From Capitulum mitella (Eukaryota > Arthropoda > Thecostraca > Pollicipedomorpha > Pollicipedidae): a DNA stretch of 64,000 nucleotides. Below the pieces are notes generated by a model that ran no database searches, was not told where the DNA came from, and was given only the letters and a program-made list of their open reading frames with translations. Below are positions 24,081 to 35,337 of the stretch, in pieces. Made by a program: the position numbers and the translations under genes. The stretch covers positions 897,501 to 961,500 of the forward strand of contig CP099848.1 in NCBI GenBank assembly GCA_030062745.1, in the 5' to 3' direction. Within the stretch, counting starts at the first letter, position 1. Each line of letters opens with the position of its first letter.

Positions 24081-24900
24081 GGAAGCAAAATTATTGCTCT
24101 TTTCTAAGATGATGGGCGCTGTGAGTAAAATTTCCCTATCTATGCGCATCTATCTTGCGCAGATTATGCATTTACTTTCCAAGGGCTGACATAAGCCAGC
24201 ATATTTCACTTGCACTAGAAAAGCAAATCTCTGCTGGGATTATCTTTTACTTGGACAAGCTGCAGTGCACCGTGACTTGACCTCAACATCATGATGTTGA
24301 TTGCTGGTGAACGACCTGGTCAATACTTTCCTTTTTATACGAAACGGATATTTGCATTGTGATTTTCACAGAAATAATTACCTTTGCCTACCTTTGCAAA
24401 TGAACTTGACGACCATATATCAGGATAAATGCAGCATGTTGATGTAAACAACGTTGATATCGATCCGTTTTACAGAATTGTTTCTTCTCTGTACAATTTA
24501 TTACAAAACCTATATTTGACGAACGTTTTATCGTTCTGAAATGATGATTCGTGCTAATCACTTGCTTGCGAGACTAGCTTTTCCAAAGTCAATAGCCATC
24601 CAAAACCATCCTTTCCGTACTTTCGATGCGATGTTGAGGCTGTTTGCAATCAGCAGAGGACACGAAATTACATTCCACGGTGCGTCTTTTTCGGTTGCAC
24701 CCCTCGGTCGCCTGTTCAGTCCGTGTTCACGCCCACTTTTTCTCTGCCTTCCAATGGCCGGGTCATGCGAACGCAATCCCATTCCCTGGCATCGCATGCT
24801 CTGGCTAGCTACCGTCGGTGCACGCGATAGGAGTCCCCCTCCCCCGTGAGAGTGATTACCTACCCCTGAGTTCCGCGCCTGTGCGATTGGAGATCATTCG
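24081..24900. other. no gene; possible fragment of repeat family A
   Basis: Near 24188-24233 a stretch with CATATTTCACTTGCAC and AGAAAAGCAAATC resembles the core of family A copy 2 (CATATTTCACGCACAAG...). The match is about 45 bp and may be a third, truncated copy. Nothing else was recognised. Confidence 0.35.
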
Positions 24901-24907
24901 CGTCCTA

Positions 24908-25046
24908 TTCGAAGCCTCTGCCCAGCTATCACAGTCCTGGCCAACAGGATGGCTGCCTCCAGGTGGGATGCTCCGTTCGAAGCCTCTGCCCAGCTATCAC
25001 ACACGGTCCTGGCCAGCAGGATGGCTGCCTCCAGTGGGATGCTCCG
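24908..25046. repeat. two tandem units of 68 and 71 bp
   Basis: Unit 1 (24908-24975) and unit 2 (24976-25046) both start TTCGAAGCCTCTGCCCAGCT and end GGGATGCTCCG. They differ by small indels and one substitution, so the duplication is fairly recent. Confidence 0.85.
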
Positions 25047-25560
25047 GGTGGACTGGTCAGCGCCATTCATATGTCAGCCCCGCACCACTGGAGGGGGAAA
25101 CTGCGGCTAACCTCGCGAGGGCTTCATGCGTCAGCAGGCTCGTCGCTGAAATTAGCTGGCCCTTTCGTCTCAATTAACGGCTGCACTAGTCGCATCGGCC
25201 TAGACCGCGTGAACCGGACAAGAAAAAGCCCAACCTGAAAGCAAAGTTTTTAGTGACTCTTCGAAACGATCCGTTTCAGCTTGAACCCTAACTTTCCTCA
25301 TTGCTTTACCTTCATCACATCCCCACAAAACGCACGTTCGAAAACCAAACATCTAGTTCATGTGTTCCTTTCCAATGCGCATAACAAAACACGGCCCATG
25401 GTGCCTACTGCCTGATCCGATTACAGTTCCCATCGCATCGTTCCGAAGACCGCACAGTTCCCTTCCTTCCCCAGGCGTTGCCATTCCGACACCGATAAAA
25501 CGCGTCAGGCCCGCGTGCGGTCTGCGACACAGCCGACGGGGTCGATCCGCCGGTGCCCGC

Positions 25561-25672
25561 GCGACAATCGTGACGCGTCTGAGCCGGAGCGACAATCGTG
25601 ACGCGTCTGAGCCGGAGCGACAATCGTGACGCGTCTGAGCCGGAGCGACAATCGTGACGCGTCTGAGCCGGA
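25561..25672. repeat. minisatellite, four identical 28-bp units
   Basis: The unit beginning GCGACAATCGTGACGCGTCT occurs four times head to tail at 25561, 25589, 25617 and 25645 with no differences that I can see. It has no spacers, so it is not CRISPR-like. Sequence identity implies recent expansion, and copy number is probably variable between individuals. Confidence 0.9.
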
Positions 25673-26069
25673 CGGACGGACGGCAGAAGAAAGCAGGAGG
25701 GGAGGCCGCCGGACGAGCGGCACCTCGGCTTACCCGCTGATGTATCGCCGGGAAATGGCCATAAATTCGGGTCGGCTTCTCGCGCGGACCGGAGGGCCGG
25801 ACAGGATGGCGCAACGCGCCGCGTCCACCTGGGCAGTCGGCCCGGGATTTGTGGCGACGGAACGCTTGGAGGTTACGCAGAGACGACGGACAACTCGGAT
25901 TCCGCGAGTGAAATGGGGAAGAAACCGGCTGTATTTTGTGGTGAGGTTGAAATTTTCGAAGTGAAAGCTTGTGAAAACAGACAGTAAATTTTCTAAGTGA
26001 ATGAAACCAGAGGACAGGCCATTATTTCCACCACGCCGGACCCAATCGAATCGACAGACTTTTCCGGGC
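25673..26069. other. no gene recognised
   Basis: GC-rich then AT-richer flank of the minisatellite. Only short Arg/Gly-rich frames occur. Confidence 0.4.
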
Positions 26070-26225
26070 CAGGGGCGCAGTCAGGATTTTCTTAAGGTGG
26101 GGGCGAAGCTCATTGTGAACTGAAATCATACGAGAACCGCCTGCTGGGAAGGCGATGTGCAATGGTTTTCACAGAAATGTGCGCCCAAGGGGGGCCTGGC
26201 CTCCCGCCCCCTGGTTGCGTCGATG
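26070..26225. mobile_element. 156-bp hAT-type MITE with exact 8-bp target duplication
   Basis: The flanks carry the identical 8-mer TTCCGGGC at 26062-26069 and 26226-26233. The element starts CAGGGGCGCAGTCAGG, and its other end read inward is CATCGACGCAACCAGG, 11 of 16 matching. The tip CAGGGGCG..CAGG is typical of hAT-like miniature elements in many animals (from memory). The element is too short to code for anything. Confidence 0.8.
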
Positions 26226-26920
26226 TTCCGGGCTGCAGCTCTCCGGCGCCTGCCTTCCCTTCCCAGTCCTCTGCGTCTCTGGGCTGCGCCTGCCCGCACC
26301 CCAGGACACAGGTACCGAGCCGGAGCGGCCAGCCGCGGCTCCCACGTCGTCCGCGCGCGGTCGGGCGGAGCAGTGTCGGGTTACACCTTCCGTCGGTGTG
26401 GCCAGTCAACACGATGTTTGCTCGCTTCAGCGCTTCCGGGAACGCTACACCGGCGGTAGCGCACCTTCCGTGTGCCGCCAGGTGTACACTGGATCGCCGT
26501 GTAAGTACGTGAGAAGCGAGGACCACTGTCGGACCGTGACGTTCTTTGTCACGGGAAATGTTGGCTAGGGACATGGTGGGGAAGGCGTGCTCCCTCTGTG
26601 GACCATGTGAGCGCTTCAGAATTCGCTGAAATAAACCACCACTTTCAGGCCCCTGGAGTAAAACAGACTTTTGTTCGTTCGTCGATAACAGTCTCAGTAA
26701 ACGGAAGTCAGATTTTAATTGAGAACGGCTTGAAAGCCGCTTGCAGTTAAAATAGTTGTTGGTTGATGGCTGCTGATGATGGTTACTCTTGCAAACCCAA
26801 CTCCAAAATTTTACCAAAATTATAATCTCAGCTGATGTACTCAACTTCCACTATACTTTTCCACTGCAATTTCACAGACACATATGTATGTTGTCTTCTT
26901 ACCGTTCATCGGAATTTTGC
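26226..26920. other. no gene recognised
   Basis: GC-rich to about 26480, then AT-rich. Overlapping open frames on both strands lack domains. Confidence 0.4.
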
Positions 26921-26929
26921 AGTATTATT

Positions 26930-27230
26930 GCTCATAGGGCCAAAAATAGGAAAACAGGAAAAAATGTACCCCATGCTAACCCGATGAACCTCAGCCGTTT
27001 TCGCACCAACACAAAAGAGCCTAAGCATGGAAACGATAATTTTTCAGGATTATCTGGGACAATAACCGGCTCACCCTCTTTCGTCATTTATTGCCCTAAT
27101 AGAAGACATAATGAGCCGTCCGGCTTGCAAATATGTTAATGCCAAAAGCTTCTTTGTGTCTTTTTAATGACCCGCTGCCAACGTTTCATGGAAGCAAAAA
27201 TCGCACGTCGTTGATATTGCCGTTTTTATC
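26930..27230. promoter_or_regulatory. possible enhancer-like block
   Basis: Contains TCATTTATTGCCCTAATAG (27083-27101), ATAATGAGCCG, GCAAATATGTTAATGCC and TTTTTAATGACC within 100 bases. These are Hox/POU-like AT cores with GC spacers. There is no coding frame. The call rests on composition alone. Confidence 0.25.
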
Positions 27231-27404
27231 TCTCTGTCCGTTGATAATAATATTGTCTCCGCCTCCGTCTCAACTGATATTGTCCTCTGATTCATTTCAA
27301 GAGTGGGTGACTGCCAGCGTTCTGCAAGCCTGCACGCCGACTCGCTGCATTCGATAGCATGCGCTGAAGCAACGCCATCGGTAAGCCCTGATCAGCCCTG
27401 ACGA

Positions 27405-27760
27405 GTGGGTCTCCCTCCGCGCCATCATCCAGCGCCACCAGGCAGCTTCCGCCGTCCGGCAGGCGGGATTAATGATGAGCGCGGTAGTCCGGCCCCCGAA
27501 TGGAGCGCCTACCCACCGGCGCCGCGCGGTAAATTACAGCCCGCTCCGGCCGCTAATGTCAGCGGGGCATCAGCCGCCGCGCTCCGCAGAGTCGGCTCCC
27601 CGATCGGACCGGCGGCCCGCCTCCTGATGGACGGCTGCCGGGCTGCCGGCTGCCGAGACAGGATGCACTCCGGCTGCGGAAGTGCGGCGGACTCCCCGCT
27701 CTGCGCGAATTTAGTGGGCGGGATGTGGCCCTCGCGCAGAATGATGTCTTATGGCCGAAA
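27405..27760. promoter_or_regulatory. GC-rich island with ATTA-type cores
   Basis: A GC-rich stretch is interrupted by GGATTAATGATGAGC, GGTAAATTACAGC and CGCTAATGTCAGC at spacings of about 50 to 70 bases. The open frame through it is low-complexity Pro/Ala/Arg and not credible as a protein. Confidence 0.25.
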
Positions 27761-28850
27761 TATCGACAAACGGGCGAAAAAACTGAAATGCCATGGTTCT
27801 TGGTATTTGTGCAGTGGTTGAGATCTATACGGTAAAAAACGCACTGTTGTTAAAATCCCGGTTAGTTAGAGCAACATATTGTTATGGATTTTTTTCTTCG
27901 TTCCAGTACATTGACCGATTTTTCATTATGGCTAAGCCAAATTATAATTCTGAGTAAGCACGATCAGTAAGAATACAACTATCTTCACCGGCCAACAACC
28001 GTGTCAGGGTCGTGCTGACAGTCCGAAAACATCGTTTGGGGATTTCTAATGCCGGATGACGATTTCGGCTCCTTTTCCACGACCCCTTCACATTTCGTGG
28101 CCCGCCGGTCATCGGTCGCGCGTTCCTCACCATCTGCAATGCTCTTTCCTGCCCCGAAGACAAGGACGTGGACTTCGCTTGCGGTGTCCTTGTCGCCGAC
28201 CAGCCAGGAGGCCAATTCACTCAACGATAATGACCGAGTTCCCGTTATTAGTGCAAACTGTTTCACAATGGGGCCCGGATGAGATGATGCCGTCCCGTAC
28301 GCGACCTCCGCTGCCACTGCGCAATGCTCACAATACGTCAACAACACAAAAAGTGACAGTCCGAATTTCAGCCCTTCCCTCCTACACCGCACCACAGCTC
28401 AAAAAGCTCCTCAAGGGATCTCCAGTTTAGGCGCCTGACGTTGTCCGCGTGGATAAAAGTCCTTTTTGAGAGTCATTTTCAACACGTCTTCTCATTTACA
28501 CGTATGAAAGGGACGATTTACTTCGTTGCTCTTTTCGGTTTAACGATGTGGAAATGCATGTGAGGAATGCAAGTGAAATGGGTCCAAATCAGAGGACTTC
28601 AGTTCGACGCACAGCTACGAAATAATACGGCCAAAACAAAACTAGAAAATTCAACTTCAGCTTGGGTCAACTGCCAGCATCGATTTCATTCACATGTATT
28701 GCGGCACGACAATGGCGAACGGAAAACTGCCTGCGAATCTCCTACTGACAAAGGATGTCCGGCAAAGCCGTGAAAAGAGTGTTTCCTGGGGACCGGGCGA
28801 GCGTGCAAGAGCAGCATCGTATAGCAGAAGCAAAGCCTCGAGTACAAGCT
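27761..28850. other. no gene recognised
   Basis: Mixed composition with only short domain-free frames and no repeats noted. Confidence 0.4.
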
Positions 28851-28859
28851 GCGCCCATT

Positions 28860-29120
28860 CGTTCATCACCCGCCAGGTTGGAGTCGGCCGAGAATTAAGC
28901 AATAAATCCTCCGTCGGCGGTTTGCTGGTCGGCAGATTTCACGCCAGCTCTGAAATCCATTAGGCGTCGGCAGCGTTTTTAGGAGCGCGTTCTTGTTCGG
29001 CGGCGTTCGGCCGATTTGTTCTGCGTGCTCTGCGCTGATATGAGCGGCTTTCATTTCTTACCAGCCGACTGATGCAGATGGCACATCAGCTGGACCAGCG
29101 GCTCAAAGGCGCTGGTAAAC
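28860..29120. promoter_or_regulatory. possible enhancer-like block with E-boxes
   Basis: AATTAAGCAATAAATCC (28892-28908) is followed by CCATTAGGCG, then CAGATG and CAGCTG E-boxes near 29074-29093. The AT cores lie in a GC-rich frame without coding potential. Confidence 0.25.
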
Positions 29121-29897
29121 AGCGGCCACGGGACGGCGCGACAAAAAGCCGATCATCTAACGGAGAGACAGACGGTGCCGCGATTGCCGCATTTGTCAGC
29201 TGACTGTTTCAGTTCGGGGTGGACCCAAGCTGAGCCGATGGAAGTGATACAGAGGGACGAGCGAACAAGATAACATGCTGGATACAGTTCACGACTGGAG
29301 ACGGGGCAGGGTGTGTGTGGGGGGGGACCCTTGGGGCATGTGTCTGCGTTCCGCTCGTCTGAGGGTGGGCGCAGTGGGTGGCTATGGAGTCGGATGCTCG
29401 TGAAACAGGATATGGCGACCTCATCAGACAGAGTATACAAATGGCTTCCCATTCACTCCTCGCACATAGTTCCAGCACGCCTTCCATCAACAGAAATAAG
29501 TCAGAATTATTGAAACAGCGCGAACTCATCAATCTACGCACATCGCTGGCAACATAAGTAGGAATAAAATGCCATTTCCTGTACTTATAAGGTTCGACCA
29601 ATCAACCATACCAAGCAAACACAAGACACACTGTCCCGCGAGTTTTCGCCATGAGGATTTAAAAACCTCTCCAAAAACATGTTCAACAGCTTTGCATCGC
29701 TATCGCTCCACAATAAATCAACACCGACGCTCGGCGCCTCCGAGGGGACCGGTCGACAAGCGGAACGAAACCGACGACTAGTGCACCAGATAATTCCCGC
29801 GCGGCGACCGCTCGCACCGTGCGCGCGTCCGCATCGTCCGGCGGCCCGTTCGCGCGCTCACAGCGTCCACGTCCGCGGCGGCGGCGCGGCCGCGCGC
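29121..29897. other. 3' flank of the LRR gene
   Basis: No further gene is seen. No perfect - strand AATAAA was found within this stretch, so the transcript end is unknown. The sequence becomes strongly GC-rich from about 29800, just before the LRR stop codon. Confidence 0.4.
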
Positions 29898-30363
29898 CTA
29901 GCCGTTCTGAAAGTCGCCGTGGCGCTCCTCGTCCACGAACGGGCTCTCGTCCCGTCCGTTCATCTCGTCGATGGTGGCGATGCGCACGCGCTTCTTGTTC
30001 TTGTTGACGTCCGCCTTCTGGTAGACGTCGGCGTCGTCGCGCTCGTCCTCGTGCGTGTAGTAGATGGCGCTGTGCCGGTTGTAGACGAGCAGCGCCAGGA
30101 TGACGGCCGTCAGCAGCAGCAGCGCCAGCACGCAGCCGACGATGACGCCTAACTGGGAGGCGGCGGCGGCCGGCGGCTGCGTCTGCACGGCGGCACAGTA
30201 GCGCTCCAGGCGGGCGTCGGCGGCCGGGTCGGAGCCGGCGCCGGCCCGCTGACGGCGGCACCGTTCCGCCGCGCTCACATCGGCCGACCCGCCGCAGGGA
30301 GGCAGCACCGTCGCGTTCAGCAGCTGCACCTCCAGGCCGGCCATCTGTGGCGGCTGGGCGCAC
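29898..30363 (-). CDS. LRR gene coding exon 4: stalk, membrane helix and tail
   Basis: The exon begins at the last base of Arg464 and continues [23 protein letters not shown] is a possible glycosylation site. A cysteine- and Ala-rich stalk is followed by the helix [20 protein letters not shown] and LLVY. The tail has the stop-transfer NRH, a YYTHEDE acidic segment and a KNKKRVR basic patch, ending in FQNG. The stop is TAG at 29900-29898. Possible tyrosine signalling sites (IYY, DVY) are inference. Confidence 0.9.
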
Positions 30364-33300
30364 CTGTCCGCACACATTGCGTTGGGTCAGAGGCAACGTT
30401 CGAACCGACACTCAACGTTCGGTTGTCCGAAGAGGTTGCGTAACATGAAAAAAAATATATTTTGAAATTGTCAGATTACTTCGAAACGTCAATGAACAAT
30501 AACACCCACGACAGTTTCTCTGAGCCAGCGGTGGACTGAAACGACACAGAAATAATGGCCCACAAAAAACTACTTAGAACATTTTAAAAATGAGTAGTTT
30601 ACCATAACATCATCACACATCATCACAGCAAGCGGCACCTCAGCCCACTCGGCCGGCGCAGTCTCACCGGAGGCAGGTGCGGCGGCGGGCGTCGGCGCAG
30701 GCGGCGACGAACAGTTCGGACGCGCGCAGGAACTCGAGCAGCGGCCGCACGTGGCACGCGTCGCACACCCACGGGTTGCCGTGCAGGCGCACCACGTCCA
30801 GGCGCGCCAGCTGCGCCGTCACCGGCTCGGTGAGCGCCTCCAGCTGGTTGTCGCTGAGGTCGAGCCGCCGCAGCCGGTGCAGCGGGCGCAGCATGTGCTC
30901 CGACAGCGACAGCAGGTAGTTGGCCGACATGTTGAGCGAGACGAGGCGCGGCAGCGCCGCCCACAGCGCGTCCGACAGCGAGACCAGGCCCGTGTCGGCA
31001 AGGCTGAGGTGCTGCAGGCGCGGCGCGGCGCCGCCCACCGCCTCCAGGTCGCGCGCCGCGATCGCGTTTCCGGCCAACGAGAGCCAGTGCAGGTGGTCGC
31101 CGAGCGGGCGCAGCAGCGCGGCGGGCAGCGTCTGCAGGCCGTTGTAGGAGAGGTCCAGCCGGCGCACAGTGACGTCGCGGAACAGCTCGACCGGCAGCAC
31201 CGACAGCTGGTTGCGACCCAGGTCCAGCTCCTGCAGCCGGTGACCGCTGAACGGCAGCGAGTCCACCGACTTGAAGTGGTTGCCGGCCAGGTACAGCTTC
31301 TTCAGGCGGCGTAGCTGCCGGCCGGACGCAGACGGTCAAGCCATGCCGCGCACTGACGGAAGCTTCGAGGTCGGATCAGGTTTGTTGTAGGCTTATGGTC
31401 TCTGATGAAAATCCACCGCTCGTTCCCCTATATTACTTTGTTTGCTGTTACTTTAGCATGAAAGGCCGAGTACCTGTTCATTAGAAGCAAACCCCCTCAT
31501 GGCTACAGGAGAGAGCCCTTCGTTAGCATTATTCGTCAACGAAATCCAAGCTACAAACCTGAATCCAGCAGATCACCTAGGAGGTCTCGTAGTCTTCACC
31601 CTTTTCGGTACTTGCAGCCGTTTAACGCAGAAACAACCAACTAATGCCTACTGCGTATCGCGATTTGAGCCCCGGCTCGTCAGTAATACCTTGTGTTACA
31701 AAAACCCTGCAGCTGAAAAGGCAACAGTTCACCACGTCCATGGCTGTCCGTTCTGCTCAACGCATGCCGTACCTGGCTGGACTGGCTGATCATCGCACCT
31801 CCCGGGATATTCGCACCAGCCAGCGCACTCCTCACCTGAACGTACTCCCCGACCCGCAGCGTGGACAGGTGATTGTCGCTGAGGTCCAGCACCTCCAGTC
31901 GGGGCACCATCTGGTAGAGGCGCGGGCTGATCTTGGTGAGGTCGCAGCGCGCGCAGCGCAGCTCGCGCAGCTCGGGCACGTCCTCGAACACGTCCGGGTC
32001 GAGGCCGGAGAGGGCGTTCCCGCTGAGGTCGAGCCGGTGCAGCTCGGTGAGCCGCAGGAACAGGCTGGGCGCCAGCGCCGGCAGGCTGTTGTCCGACAGG
32101 TTGAGCGAGCGCAGGCGCGGCGTGAACTGGAACGCGCCGCTCGACACCGACTCGATCCGGTTGTGCGCCAGGTCCAGGTGGCGCAGGTTGTCCAGGCCTT
32201 TAAAGTGGTTCTGGTACAGGTTGGTCAGCAAGTTGTGCGACAGGTCGAGTCGCTGCAGCAGGCGCAGGCCGAAGAACGAGTTCTCGCCGACGGCCGGCAC
32301 GCTGGAGTGCGTGATGGTGATCTCCTCCATGAAGGCGCTGAACCGGCGGAACACGGGCCCGATCGTCAGCTGATTGGGGTTCCACTCCGGGGCCTTCACC
32401 ACGAGCACCTGCCGGGCGCGGCGCCAGGTTCAACACGGGTCTGATGGAGATGAGCGGGGACGTCTGCGATGACCAGGACGATCCCCGCATTGTTATCTTT
32501 CGTAGGACCTCACTTTAACTCGGAAATATGCAATGAAACAGCGAGCATCACGTGCATTATTACACGCATATGACGCTTCGGACTCTTAAGGAATTGACCA
32601 GGAATTGACGGAAATGACCAAGAGGAAATGACATGGCAAAAATTCGAACTTTGGAAGAAAACGTGACATTTCTAGCTTGGCGTTCCTGCTTTTTTGAGAG
32701 ACAACGCTTCCTTTGGAATAACCGTCGCAAAGGCCGCAATGAAATATACCACATAAAAATTGACAATAATGTCGTAAAAACCTGCTATTCTGCATTGTTA
32801 ACATTCCTACTCATCCAGCTTGTAAAAACCATCGTCCCTAGAATATGGATGTTTTGGTCTGGCCTTCAGGCCGCACCAATCAAACGGCTATGAAGTTATA
32901 TGGCCTCTATCAACAGTACACCATCGGCCCAACTAGGGAACTGCTTGATTAGCCCCATCATTTCATTTGTATTCCATGTTAAAAACACAGCCGGCACATT
33001 ACAGCCGGACGGGGAGGCAGGACGAGATGGGAGGGACGGTAGAGGGTAATAGAGAGGTCGAAGCCGGCACGGAGCCGATCCAATACCGGATTCCGTAGAT
33101 GGGATGGGGGGACTGGCCGCCGGGCCACCATGAAGGGCAGGGCGGAGCCTGGAGTTCCCCGCAACGCAAACACGAAACAGAACACACAGTCCCGCTGTGA
33201 AAATCGGGAAAGAGCCAGATATGGCCTTGCCTGTGTGAGACAGAACACTGAGTGAAATCCAAGAGAACGCTGGGGACGGAACAGAACCACACGGTCCCGC

Positions 33301-35155
33301 CGTGACGTCAGGAAAACGGCCAGACATGAAAGCACCAATCATGAGGGACAGAGCACCGCCTGAGGTTCCCGGGGACGCCGGGGCCCGGGGAAGGAACAAT
33401 GCGCACGTAGCTGCGGCCAGCCAGACCCTGTCACACGACCGCGCGGGCCGTGGAACGATCGCCGATATCCGGTGTGGCCGTGCGACACGCGATCGCCTTG
33501 ACCAGCCAAGCGGCACCGTGCGGCACTCCGCAAGCCTCAGAGACAAACCGCGGCGACGGCCGAGCGGCGAACGGCGGGAGGCAGCGGCGGATCCAGCTGA
33601 ATCGGGAGTGGGGCCAAATCGCTTCCTGGGGAGAGGCTGGTGGTGTGGTGGGCATCGAGACAAGTTTTCAAACGAGAAAAATTATTAATTATCATCAACG
33701 AGAAAAACGAAGAAAACAACGAGAAAAATTAATTATCATTAATTATTATCTCCAAGGCGTATTTCAAGCCTTAGAGACCTCAGGGGTATCACTCCATTGT
33801 CCTTCCCCTGGATCTGCCCTCCGTGAAGATACCTCCGCAAGTGAAGGCATCTTCGGCCAGCCACCGCTCTCTACAGTTCAGTGTTATCCGGATATCGGAG
33901 CTTTCCAGACAAGGCACAGGGTGGTGGCCAAGGCAGCGTAGCAATTGCAGCGACTGCACAACAGTCTGCAATGAGCTTGTTCTTTGAAAACTGCATGGAG
34001 TAGGCGTCATCAGGAATGCAGACCATGCACCGTTTATCCGTGACTGATCGATGCTTCAATTACAGCCAGAGGAGCCGCTATAAAGGCGGCCCCCTTTCGG
34101 GGAACTCATACAAAGTGCTTGCTTTGAGGCGACAAGAGCTTGCTGAAACGGCGATGAGCTTTAAATTGCTGGGAGATCAAATGGCCTGGAACCACTCCAC
34201 GCAGCTAGTCCTGCCCGTTCCGTCTGATGAAGATTCCGGTCTTCCTCGGCCAAAGACGTGAAGACAGCTAGCTTGAGAAACTGGGAGTAAACACTGAAGG
34301 GTGGGCGAGCGTAGTTCCTGTATCTTTGTGTTCCGAAATCATCATAGGTATCTGGATGGGAATAATATTCAGCTTGAAATAATTTTCAATTCGATATCAC
34401 CGACGCCTGATTTATATTCGTTTCCAGACACAAGAATTTCAGCTCGCTATGACAAATTCTCTAATTCTCTAGGCCTCCCCCTTCCCTATTAACACGTACA
34501 GTGGAAGGGGTTTCGTGCTAACGCGCACTGAAAGGAGAGCACAGAAGTGCCCCCCTCCTATCTCGGAAACGGAAAGAGCTAGAGACGTGAAATTTTAAGG
34601 GTAGGGTAGGACCATAGACATTAACATAGTGTGCAATTTTCGTAATCCCTGGTCGAAATCTTCAAGGTCAGATAGGGCCGAAAAGGCCAATTTTGGACAT
34701 TTTCTCGGCCCGAACAGGCCATTCCGTACGGTTTTTCGAACGAAACGGGAAAATGGTTCGTGTTAAAGCGTTAAAACGTGGAATCCAACAATTTCCATTC
34801 ATCTGGCGTCTTGTCTGAGGATTTCGGGTCAATTTCATGCTAGGTCACTGACCCATGGCGTAATTTCTCCACTCTTTTGCAGACCAGATTTCGAGCAACG
34901 CGAGATAGTGGTGTAGATTGGGTGTAAATAACGGCGTCAGACGCATCTTTTGGCGTATTTTCAGTGAAGATAGCCAACATCGATACCTTTGATCATTTCT
35001 AGCGTTACTACCTTCCGCAAGGTCAAAAGAGGTGAAGCGAGACCGTTGACCTCGGATGAAGTTTTTGACCCGAATGAAGTTTTATTTAAACTGTCTGTGC
35101 ATAAGTTATTTCGTTAGAATGAACTCATTTACACCATTTGATTGTTGTGAAAGGT

Positions 35156-35214
<59 letters not shown>

Positions 35215-35306
35215 GTATATACATTATATAATTATATGTATATGTACGCTGTATATATACCTATATATATATACATATATATACATATATATATATATTC
35301 ATATGC

Positions 35307-35337
<31 letters not shown>

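Noticed and set aside
25561-25672. CRISPR-like direct repeats of 28 bp
   Set aside because: Units are head to tail with no spacers, in an animal genome. This is a minisatellite.
32896-33663. 255-codon - strand open frame inside the LRR intron
   Set aside because: It is generated by a degenerate 105-bp tandem repeat, lies within a supported intron, and lacks any domain.
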